Shown here: piece after piece, positions 26,057-33,909 of the stretch
Layout: each line of letters begins with the position of its first letter
Position numbering within the stretch: position 1 is the first letter of the stretch
NCBI RefSeq assembly: GCF_022346605.1
Contig: NZ_JAKRNT010000004.1
Span: 248,001 to 312,000, forward strand
Origin: Sporosarcina sp. ACRSL
GTDB lineage: Bacteria; Bacillota; Bacilli; Bacillales_A; Planococcaceae
Direction: 5' to 3'
Length of the DNA: 64,000 bases
Notes under the pieces: generated by a model
The model's database searches: none
Told to the model about the DNA's origin: nothing
What the model saw: only the letters and a program-made list of their open reading frames with translations
Program-made: the position numbers and the translations under genes

Positions 26057-27718
26057 ATGAAGTCGTTCTCATATAACGGCAGACAGGAACTATTGGGCAG
26101 AATCGAAAACGAGCAGTACGATGTCATTATTATTGGAGGAGGTATCACCGGAACAGGCATTGCCCTCGACTGTAGTATGAGAGGTTTAAATACCTTACTA
26201 ATCGAAATGCAGGATTTTGCGGCGGGTACTTCAAGCCGTTCTACAAAACTTGTCCACGGTGGGTTGCGCTATTTGAAACAATTTGAAGTCGGTATGGTTG
26301 CGGAAGTAGGGAAGGAGAGGGAAATCGTCTATCGGAATGCCCCTCATGTCACTCACCCAGAATGGATGCTCTTGCCGATCTACCGCAAAGGTACATTTGG
26401 TAAATACTCCACGTCGTTAGGATTGAAAGTGTATGATTTTCTCGCAGGTGTTAAGAAGAAAGAGCGCAGGAAAATGCTGACGGACAAAGAAGCGTTGCAA
26501 AGGGAGCCGTTGTTAAATAAAAAAGGATTGCTCGGCGCGGGTTATTATGTGGAATACCGGACGGACGACGCAAGATTGACAATTGAAGTGGCAAAAACTG
26601 CGTTTATGAATGGGGTAGACTTGCTGAATTATGTAAAAGCAGAGTCGTTCACTTATGACACGAATGGAAAGATATCAGGGGTGTATTGCAAAGATACGTT
26701 CACTGAAAGACGATATCATGTTTCTGGCAAAAAGATTATAAACGCAACAGGTCCATGGGTTGAAAATGTAATTAGGAAAGACAGAACTATTGAAGGGAAA
26801 AGTTTATTTCATTCAAAAGGCGTTCATATCGTCATCGACAGTTCCAAATTCCCTTTGAAACAAGCAGTCTACTTTGACACACCTGACGGCAGGATGGTAT
26901 TTGCAATCCCGCGAAACGGAAAAACGTATGTGGGGACAACAGATACCGAGTATCATGATGATTTAATCCATCCAGAAATAACTCAGGAGGATAAAGAATA
27001 CTTACTAGAAAGCATTGCCTTCATGTTTCCGAAAGTGCAGCTCGGCTTAGAAGATATCGAATCCGCTTGGGCAGGAGTCCGCCCGCTCATCCGAGAGGAA
27101 GGCAAAGGCCCTTCCGAAATTTCGAGAAAAGATGAAATTTGGACATCCGAAACGGGGCTCATTACAATTGCCGGAGGAAAATTGACAGGCTACCGGAAAA
27201 TGGCCGAAACAGTAACGAATATGGTCTACCAGCAACTAAGGCCAGATGGCATGCAAAGCACAAAATCAGTGACCAAGCATGTAAAGTTATCGGGAGGAAA
27301 TTTCGAAAAACCTGAGGACTATTCCCATTTCATACACGATAGAGCCGAAGACGTCGAAAAGATAGGAATCTCGATAACCGATGCTATGACCATCCTCGCG
27401 ACATACGGTACGAATACGGATGCCGTTATACGGTATGCGGACAAATTGCTGAAAGAAACCAATCTACCGCTATCCATCAAACTGACCCTTCATTACGCAA
27501 TCGAAGAAGAAATGGCTATCACCCCTAGCGATTATTTCATTAGACGCACAGGGGCGGTATTGTTCGACATCGACTGGGTGAATAAATGGAAAAAAGAAGT
27601 CATTCAGTATATGGCTATTCTGATGAGGTGGTCAGACGAGGAACAGGAAAAGCACTGGATTGAGTTGGAGAGAAGGATTTGGGAAGCTGGGGAGAGTAGT
27701 GAAAGGCCAGTGAATTAA
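26057..27718 (+). CDS. glpD: Aerobic glycerol-3-phosphate dehydrogenase
   Basis: 553 residues. The FAD-binding loop is VIIIGGGITGTGIALDCSMR, followed by the family signature GTSSRSTKLVHGGLRYL and the later IRKDRTIEGKSLFHSKGVH and TIAGGKLTGYRKMAE segments. The enzyme oxidises glycerol-3-phosphate to dihydroxyacetone phosphate at the membrane and passes electrons to quinone. The ATG at 26057 follows GAGGAGTG by eight bases; the GTG at 26048 overlaps that site. It is expressed behind a GlpP-type leader. No glpF or glpK is present here, so external or lipid-derived glycerol phosphate may be the main source. Confidence 0.95.
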   Translation: MKSFSYNGRQELLGRIENEQYDVIIIGGGITGTGIALDCSMRGLNTLLIEMQDFAAGTSSRSTKLVHGGLRYLKQFEVGMVAEVGKEREIVYRNAPHVTHPEWMLLPIYRKGTFGKYSTSLGLKVYDFLAGVKKKERRKMLTDKEALQREPLLNKKGLLGAGYYVEYRTDDARLTIEVAKTAFMNGVDLLNYVKAESFTYDTNGKISGVYCKDTFTERRYHVSGKKIINATGPWVENVIRKDRTIEGKSLFHSKGVHIVIDSSKFPLKQAVYFDTPDGRMVFAIPRNGKTYVGTTDTEYHDDLIHPEITQEDKEYLLESIAFMFPKVQLGLEDIESAWAGVRPLIREEGKGPSEISRKDEIWTSETGLITIAGGKLTGYRKMAETVTNMVYQQLRPDGMQSTKSVTKHVKLSGGNFEKPEDYSHFIHDRAEDVEKIGISITDAMTILATYGTNTDAVIRYADKLLKETNLPLSIKLTLHYAIEEEMAITPSDYFIRRTGAVLFDIDWVNKWKKEVIQYMAILMRWSDEEQEKHWIELERRIWEAGESSERPVN

Positions 27719-27781
27719 ACTAATAAGCGGAGCAGTAAGTTGATCGGTTTTAGGATTGGTTGGCCTGCTGTTTTTTGTACA

Positions 27782-27810
27782 CCATGTCTCTTATTGAGAC
27801 ATGGCTTTTT
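27782..27810 (+). terminator. Terminator downstream of glpD
   Basis: CCATGTCTC, five-base loop, GAGACATGG, then CTTTTT. The rest of 27719-27978 holds no gene that I can support. Confidence 0.85.
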
Positions 27811-27978
27811 GTATTGTAACGAACCTATAAGGGATTTCCCTGAGAAGGACTTCCTATACTCTATTCCTATTGAATTTCGAACAATGGAGAAGGACGGGGG
27901 ATAGTTCTTTTTGGCTGGATAGATGAGAATACATATAGAGCTACTTACAGAAAATAATATAGAAAGAGGGAGAACCAT

Positions 27979-28365
27979 ATGATATTACTTGCTGATGATT
28001 CAAGGTTTATGCGGAACTGGTTAAAACAGATTCTACAGAAACATGGTTACATCAAATTCGCTGAAGCTTCTAATGGGGAAGAGGCTATTCAGATGTATCG
28101 ATTAGTAAAGCCGGAAATTGTGTTTCTTGATATTACGATGCCTCATGTCGATGGATTAGCAGCATTAGAACAGATTATGGAGATCAATCCGAAAGCAAAA
28201 GTAATTATGTGCTCCGCTCTTTCTACTCATACAAATAGGACGGCTGCATTACGACTAGGAGCAACGGAATTTATTGTCAAGCCGTTTTTTGATGATGTGA
28301 ATAAATTAATGGAAAGAATTCGAGAAACAAAAGGGGGCCATCCATATGAAGAAGTTTTTATTTAA
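27979..28365 (+). CDS. CheY-like single-domain response regulator
   Basis: 128 residues, a bare receiver domain. The acid pair is D6/D7, the phosphoacceptor D51 (VFLDITMP), the hydroxyl residue S78, and the lysine K100 (IVKPF). No output domain is attached, so it must act by protein contact. It overlaps the start of the EAL-PilZ gene by 20 bases, so the two are co-expressed, and the receiver may control the phosphodiesterase or flagellar targets. The cognate kinase may be the hybrid kinase transcribed convergently downstream (inference). Confidence 0.92.
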   Translation: MILLADDSRFMRNWLKQILQKHGYIKFAEASNGEEAIQMYRLVKPEIVFLDITMPHVDGLAALEQIMEINPKAKVIMCSALSTHTNRTAALRLGATEFIVKPFFDDVNKLMERIRETKGGHPYEEVFI

Positions 28366-29710
28366 ATTACTAAAACGTAGTAGAGTTTCTACCATTTATA
28401 ATCACAAGCCCGCAATTTTGGATGTACCCGCATCACAACCAGATCATAAAAATCTCCTATCCGACTCAAACAATGATTCGAATAAGGAACTGTTATTTGA
28501 ACAAGAAATCGCGAAAGCAATTGAAAATGAGGATTTTGAAATCTATTACCAACCTCAAGTAAATACAGAAGGAATTATATACGGGGCCGAAGCGTTATTG
28601 CGCTGGAATCATCATGAATGGGGGTTTGTATCTCCAGGAGAATTTATTCCGATCGCGGAGGAGACACGTCATATTAATCCGATGAGTGACTGGGTAATCC
28701 AAAAAGTTTGCGGTCAACTAAGAGATTGGAAGGATAAGGGGTTAATGGTTCGGCCCGTTTCTATCAATATATCCCCTGTACGATTGATGGAAGAGGGATT
28801 GGTGGAATTCATTACACAGCAATTAGAGATGAATAATATCCCCGCCACTTATTTAGAGATTGAAATAACGGAAACCTCATTGTTGAAAATTGACAAACGA
28901 GTCCTTTCCACATTAGAAGCGTTACAAGAGCTTGGCATTCGAATTGCAATTGATGATTTTGGTACAGGCTACTCATCCATGGAATATTTACGTGAAGTCC
29001 ACGCGGATACATTAAAGATTGACCAAGTATTTATTAATAACATGAATATGACAAATGAAAAGGACTTGGCCATCGTTTCTTCTATCCTTCACTTAGCAAA
29101 GGGATTAAACATGAGAATTGTTGCCGAAGGTGTAGAGAAACATGAACAGTTTCATTTCTTAAAACAAAAAGAATGTGATTATATTCAAGGCTATCTTTTT
29201 TCCAAACCTGTCCCAGCCGATATGTATGAAAAACTGTTGCGTATTGGCTATATTAAACCTGTCAAACACGATATTAAACCGGAAAGTGAGCGAAGAAAAT
29301 ACTATCGATTCGAGTTTCCGTTCCCTGTTCTCGGAAAGATGACGGTTACTGAAGTGAATGACAGAAAAGTAAATTTAGGTGCAACTAAAATACTACTTAA
29401 AGATATTAGTCTGGGCGGAGTGAAGATACAGTCCTCTTTAAAACTACCGATACACGCTAATATCAAGTTTAGATTCAAATTTACACTGATGGACGAACAA
29501 TTTAATATTGGAGGAACGCTAAAATGGAAAGACGAGGCTGAAGGGGATACGTTTCTCTATGGGTTTGCTGCTGCTTTAAATCAGAAGGATGAGGATCGGT
29601 TAGCGCCACTCATTAATAAGATGAGCGTACTGCGAAATGGGAATCAAGAAATTCCTGAAACCGAATTTATTTATGACGATTCTAATGCCTTTTTGGCTAA
29701 AACTAGTTAA
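28346..29710 (+). CDS. EAL-domain c-di-GMP phosphodiesterase with C-terminal PilZ domain
   Basis: 454 residues. The EAL domain runs from about residue 50 to 300 with the catalytic set visible: E82-A-L, N141 (NISPVRL), EITETS, D203-D204 (AIDDFGTGYS), LKID, AEGVE and QGYLF. A PilZ domain follows from about residue 316, with the c-di-GMP-binding RxxxR (R317 to R321) and DxSxxG (D353, S355, G358). The protein can therefore both degrade c-di-GMP and sense it. The first 50 residues are basic and then disordered-looking. AAAGGGGG precedes the ATG, within the upstream receiver gene. Confidence 0.92.
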   Translation: MKKFLFKLLKRSRVSTIYNHKPAILDVPASQPDHKNLLSDSNNDSNKELLFEQEIAKAIENEDFEIYYQPQVNTEGIIYGAEALLRWNHHEWGFVSPGEFIPIAEETRHINPMSDWVIQKVCGQLRDWKDKGLMVRPVSINISPVRLMEEGLVEFITQQLEMNNIPATYLEIEITETSLLKIDKRVLSTLEALQELGIRIAIDDFGTGYSSMEYLREVHADTLKIDQVFINNMNMTNEKDLAIVSSILHLAKGLNMRIVAEGVEKHEQFHFLKQKECDYIQGYLFSKPVPADMYEKLLRIGYIKPVKHDIKPESERRKYYRFEFPFPVLGKMTVTEVNDRKVNLGATKILLKDISLGGVKIQSSLKLPIHANIKFRFKFTLMDEQFNIGGTLKWKDEAEGDTFLYGFAAALNQKDEDRLAPLINKMSVLRNGNQEIPETEFIYDDSNAFLAKTS

Positions 29711-29713
29711 AAA

Positions 29714-29767
29714 AAGCGAGAAGCAGAAGCACTCCCAATTATCTTAGGGGTACTTCTATTCTCGCAT
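29714..29767. terminator. Bidirectional terminator between convergent signalling operons
   Basis: GCGAGAA-GCAGAAG-ACTCCC pairs with GGGGTACTTCTATTCTCGC, flanked by an A run and a T-rich tail, directly between the EAL-PilZ and CheR stops. Confidence 0.75.
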
Positions 29768-30619
29768 TTATTTTATCTTCTGATATAACTTCTGTTTACC
29801 ACTTAATTCTTTATAACAATCCGCTTTGTTCGTAAAGGATATCGTTTCTTTATCCCCGAGGCCTAGGATTCCGAACATCGCTAAACTTTCATGAAACAAC
29901 TCGTGAACCTTTGCTTGTAAGTCTTTATTAAAATAGATGAGAACGTTCCGACATAAAATGACGTGAAATTCATTGAAGGAACGATCTGTTACAAGGTTAT
30001 GCTGTGCAAAGACAATGTTCTTTGATAATGACGAATCAAATTTCACTTTATGATTCGTTACCTTGTAATACTCGGAAAAGGCTCGCTTTCCACCTGCCTC
30101 CAAATAATTATTCGTATACTTTTTCATATTGGAAATAGGGAATAGCCCATTTTTGGCGGTTTGGAGCACTTTTGTGTTAATATCTGTAGCGTAAATTTTA
30201 GTCTTATCGTACAGTCCTTCCTCTTGAAGCAAGATTGCCATGGAGTACACTTCTTCACCAGTCGAACAGCCTGCATGCCAAATGCGAATGGAAGGGTATG
30301 TCCGTAATATTGGAATTACCTCTTTGCGAAAGTATAAGAAAAACGAAGGATCCCGGAACATTTCGGTTACATTTATTGAAAAATCCTCCGTCAGCCTTTG
30401 CATGCAGTCTGGGTGATGCAATACTTTGTCCAAAAGTTCCAGAATACTGTTTAACTTTTCCGCGTGAACACGATGCCATATTCTCCTTCTAATGGAATGA
30501 TAGGCATAATCACGATAATCATATCCATACCATTCGTATATCCCTTGTAATAATAGATTTATTGTTATTTTTTCAAGGTCCTCAGGGGAACTAGTGAACG
30601 CTGTTTTAATATCATTCAT
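29768..30619 (-). CDS. CheR-type chemoreceptor glutamate methyltransferase
   Basis: 283 residues. A short helical N domain (IRRRIWHRV region) precedes the SAM-binding domain with IWHAGCSTGEEVYSMAILL, the acidic loop IYATDINTKVLQTA, and the late motif HVILCRNVLIYFNKDLQ. CheR methylates receptor glutamates, but similar proteins pair with hybrid kinases in non-chemotaxis modules. The gene starts within the last four bases of the hybrid kinase gene, so the two are translationally coupled. No CheB methylesterase is present in the window. Confidence 0.92.
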   Translation of the reverse strand: MNDIKTAFTSSPEDLEKITINLLLQGIYEWYGYDYRDYAYHSIRRRIWHRVHAEKLNSILELLDKVLHHPDCMQRLTEDFSINVTEMFRDPSFFLYFRKEVIPILRTYPSIRIWHAGCSTGEEVYSMAILLQEEGLYDKTKIYATDINTKVLQTAKNGLFPISNMKKYTNNYLEAGGKRAFSEYYKVTNHKVKFDSSLSKNIVFAQHNLVTDRSFNEFHVILCRNVLIYFNKDLQAKVHELFHESLAMFGILGLGDKETISFTNKADCYKELSGKQKLYQKIK

Positions 30620-33600
30620 ACTAACTGAGGTTCCCCTTCATGTTTAAATAACCAAACCTTAATCAATGAAAGTAATTGATCATTATCGACGGGCTTCATA
30701 ATATAATCGGATGCACCAGCTTGTAAGCTCTTCTCCCTGTCTCCTTTCATTGCTTTGGCGGTTAATGCGATAATCGGGTGATGCTTATAAATTGGCATTT
30801 GTCTAATCTGTTTCATTGCTTCATATCCGTCCATTTCTGGCATCATGATATCCGTTATAATTAGATGGAAACTCGGGTCGTCTCTCAATATTCGAAGCGC
30901 CTCTTTCCCATTTTCCGCGAAGCTAATATTCATCCCGTATTGCTCAAGTATGCTCGATAATGCGTAAACGTTACGAACATCGTCATCCACTAGAAGAACC
31001 TTTTTCCCTTCAAGATCCTTGTCGTTCAGTTGTTTATCAATATCTTCTGGGATGACATTCCCTCTATCCGTTCTTCTCTCGTTCACATATAATTCTAGTT
31101 CTTCTTTTAACCTCTGTGGTGAATGTTGATTTTTGATGATAATGCTGTCTGCATATTTATTTAAATAATGCTCTTCTTCAGGTGAAATATCTCTTCCTGT
31201 ATAGACAAATACTTTTAAGTGATCATTTACATCCTTTACTTTCTCAATCAAATCAAATCCTGTTGTGTCTGTTAGCCCTAGGTCCAGAATTAAACAGTCA
31301 AAGTTGTTTCTTCTTAACTCGTGGAGTGCTTCTCTGCCAGTTGAGACAGCCTTCATAATGACGTCCATGTCACCAAGCAGTTCCATAATGCTGTTTCTCT
31401 GCGTCAAATCATCATCGACGATTAGTAGCTTTACAATATGACTATTATCTTTTTGCTTCTCCACAGCAGGTTCTACTAAGACTGGTGTATCTTTCTTTGC
31501 AGGCAAGACCTCTTCAACTGTAGCTGCTGCCTCATGAACATCATCTTGAAATTTCTCAATCATTTCCTCTTGGTAGTCGCTAATGATTAAGGAGAACGTA
31601 CTTCCTTTTCCTTCTTCGCTTTCTAGAGTGATTTTACCACCAAGAAGTGAAGCAATTTCTTTGCTAATGGATAGTCCAAGACCAGTTCCACCATACTTAC
31701 GGCTTATTGTTCCATCCACTTGCTGGAAAGCTTCAAAAATGAGATCCCGCTTTTCTTTTGCAATGCCGATTCCTGTATCCTTCACGGAAAATTGGATGAG
31801 ATGATCATTGGAAGTTGAGACATTGGAAACTTCAAGCCTCACTTCGCCTTGTTCCGTAAACTTAAATGCATTTGCCAGTAAGTTTTTTAGTACTTGCTGA
31901 AGTTTCGCATCATCTGTGTAAATACATTCGGGTAAGTCATCATGCAATGTAACAGAAAACCCTAGATCCTTTTCATTAGCCACTGGTCTAAAGTTTCTTT
32001 CAATTATTTCGGCTAACTCGTTTAAGGATACATGACTGGCCTTTACAATCGATTTACCAGATTCAATTTTAGACAGATCTAAGATGTCATTAATTAAACC
32101 GAGCAAATCTTGTCCAGACGAATGAATCGTTTTCGCAAATTCAACTTGTTTATTTGTTAACGTATCTTCCTTATTATCTGCCAATAAATTAGATAATATT
32201 AACATGCTATTTAGTGGTGTTCTGAGTTCGTGAGACATATTTGCTAGGAACTCTGATTTGTATTTAGAACTTAGTGCAAGCCGTCTTGCCTGCTCTTCTA
32301 ATTCCATTCTTGCATTTTCAAGTTGTTTATTTTTTTCCTCATATAATTTATTTTGATTTTCTAACCGATTTGTCTTCTCTTCTAATTCCGTATTTGTTTC
32401 CTCAAGTTCTTCTTGTTGTTGCTGGAGTCTTTGTTCCGACTCACGTAATGTCATCGTTTGTTGTTCCAATTCTTCATTCGTTGCTTTTAGCTCGTCTTGT
32501 TGAGATTGCAATTCTTCCGATTGCGTTTGGATTTCTTCCATTAATACTTGCGTTTCTTCCAAGAGTTTTGCCTGCTTGATTCTTCCGATAATACTTTCCA
32601 AAATAATACCTAAATCATCGACGAGTTCCTCAAGCAATGTCTGTTCTTTATCATCCATAGGTTCGAATGAAGCAATCTCAATAACCCCTTTAACTTCACC
32701 TTCAAAGAGGATTGGCAAAAGATACAATGTTAAAGGAGTGGCTTCTCCAAGTCCCGATTTCACGGTTATATAGTCTGAGGGAACTTTGGACAACGTAATT
32801 GTCGTTTTTTCTAAGGCGCATTGTCCTATTAACCCTTCGCCAGGACGGAATGAAGTTGTCATATGTTTGCGCTCTCGAAAAGCATAAGAAGCTCGTAATG
32901 TAAAGATTGCCTCTGATTTTTCCTCATCTTCATCAGCTACATAAAAAACAGCATGACTTCCGCCGACAAGGGGAACAATCTGAGATAAAAGCGTCTCCGC
33001 TAATGATTCTACAGTTCTTGCTCCACTAATACTTGTTGTAATTGCAGCTATATTTGTTTTTGTCCAAGTTAGGTCTTGTTGTTTTTTCATTTGGTCTTCT
33101 AGAGAGGCGGTCATTTGGTTAAAGGATGTAGCTACTTCGTCAATTTCATCTTGGCCCTTTACTTCTACTTCTGTAGTCAAGTCCAACTTTCCATTCGCAA
33201 TACCATTCATTACGGTTGCTACTCTGTTTAATCTAGATGAGAAGGACCATATACTTCTAAACAGCAGAATGATAATAATAGATGTTATTAAAATGGATAC
33301 AATCGTCTCTAGGAGAACATTTCTTGTAAAGCCGTCTTTTTCACCTTCTATGGAAGTATACATATTTGTTTCAAATGAGGTTGTAAGCTCTGACATCAAG
33401 TCTTCGAATTGTTTCTGAATAGTTTTTGAATTATTGTTCATTAAAGCAATCGCATAAGTCCTATTTCCATTCAATACATATTCAATTAGTTGAGCCTTGT
33501 ATTTATCAAATTCTGTATAGTTATCTTTTAGCTTACTCATAATCTGGAGTTGTTCTTCTGTATTTGCATGAGTTCCAAGCCGATCAATATTTGCGGCGAC

Positions 33601-33864
33601 TCGTTCACTTTGCTCTTCTATTGTTGTAATTTCTTCTTGGATTAAATGGTCATTTTCGTAAATCAAAAGATTCCGCAGACTAATTACTTCATCCTTAATA
33701 TCTCGTTGAATCGATGTGGCTAAAACGAATAGATTATAATCGGTTTCCAACGTATCGTTAATTTTATAATAGCTACCCACTTGGATTCTTCCGGAAATAA
33801 TAAGAACAATTAGGAGAATCAACAGTGGACTTAATGCGAGCAATAATTTTGTTCTGATCTTCAA
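30616..33864 (-). CDS. Hybrid histidine kinase: TM sensor, HAMP, GAF, HisKA, HATPase, two receivers
   Basis: 1082 residues. Two membrane helices (about 7-27 and 183-203) flank an extracellular helical sensor. A HAMP domain follows to about residue 260, then a GAF domain to about 430 and a Gln/Glu-rich coiled coil to about 535. The dimerisation domain has the phospho-histidine H545 (SHELRTPLN). The ATPase shows NLLANAFKFT, DTGIGIA and KYGGTGLGLS. Two receivers end the protein with D861 and D1005 as likely phosphoacceptors. The start is a TTG with AAGGGATGAGA before it. It sits between the REC-GGDEF-EAL gene and cheR in one operon. Confidence 0.93.
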   Translation of the reverse strand: MKIRTKLLLALSPLLILLIVLIISGRIQVGSYYKINDTLETDYNLFVLATSIQRDIKDEVISLRNLLIYENDHLIQEEITTIEEQSERVAANIDRLGTHANTEEQLQIMSKLKDNYTEFDKYKAQLIEYVLNGNRTYAIALMNNNSKTIQKQFEDLMSELTTSFETNMYTSIEGEKDGFTRNVLLETIVSILITSIIIILLFRSIWSFSSRLNRVATVMNGIANGKLDLTTEVEVKGQDEIDEVATSFNQMTASLEDQMKKQQDLTWTKTNIAAITTSISGARTVESLAETLLSQIVPLVGGSHAVFYVADEDEEKSEAIFTLRASYAFRERKHMTTSFRPGEGLIGQCALEKTTITLSKVPSDYITVKSGLGEATPLTLYLLPILFEGEVKGVIEIASFEPMDDKEQTLLEELVDDLGIILESIIGRIKQAKLLEETQVLMEEIQTQSEELQSQQDELKATNEELEQQTMTLRESEQRLQQQQEELEETNTELEEKTNRLENQNKLYEEKNKQLENARMELEEQARRLALSSKYKSEFLANMSHELRTPLNSMLILSNLLADNKEDTLTNKQVEFAKTIHSSGQDLLGLINDILDLSKIESGKSIVKASHVSLNELAEIIERNFRPVANEKDLGFSVTLHDDLPECIYTDDAKLQQVLKNLLANAFKFTEQGEVRLEVSNVSTSNDHLIQFSVKDTGIGIAKEKRDLIFEAFQQVDGTISRKYGGTGLGLSISKEIASLLGGKITLESEEGKGSTFSLIISDYQEEMIEKFQDDVHEAAATVEEVLPAKKDTPVLVEPAVEKQKDNSHIVKLLIVDDDLTQRNSIMELLGDMDVIMKAVSTGREALHELRRNNFDCLILDLGLTDTTGFDLIEKVKDVNDHLKVFVYTGRDISPEEEHYLNKYADSIIIKNQHSPQRLKEELELYVNERRTDRGNVIPEDIDKQLNDKDLEGKKVLLVDDDVRNVYALSSILEQYGMNISFAENGKEALRILRDDPSFHLIITDIMMPEMDGYEAMKQIRQMPIYKHHPIIALTAKAMKGDREKSLQAGASDYIMKPVDNDQLLSLIKVWLFKHEGEPQLV

Positions 33865-33909
33865 TACTTCTCATCCCTTCTAGCATTCAGCTTCCTGATT
33901 GGAAAGATA

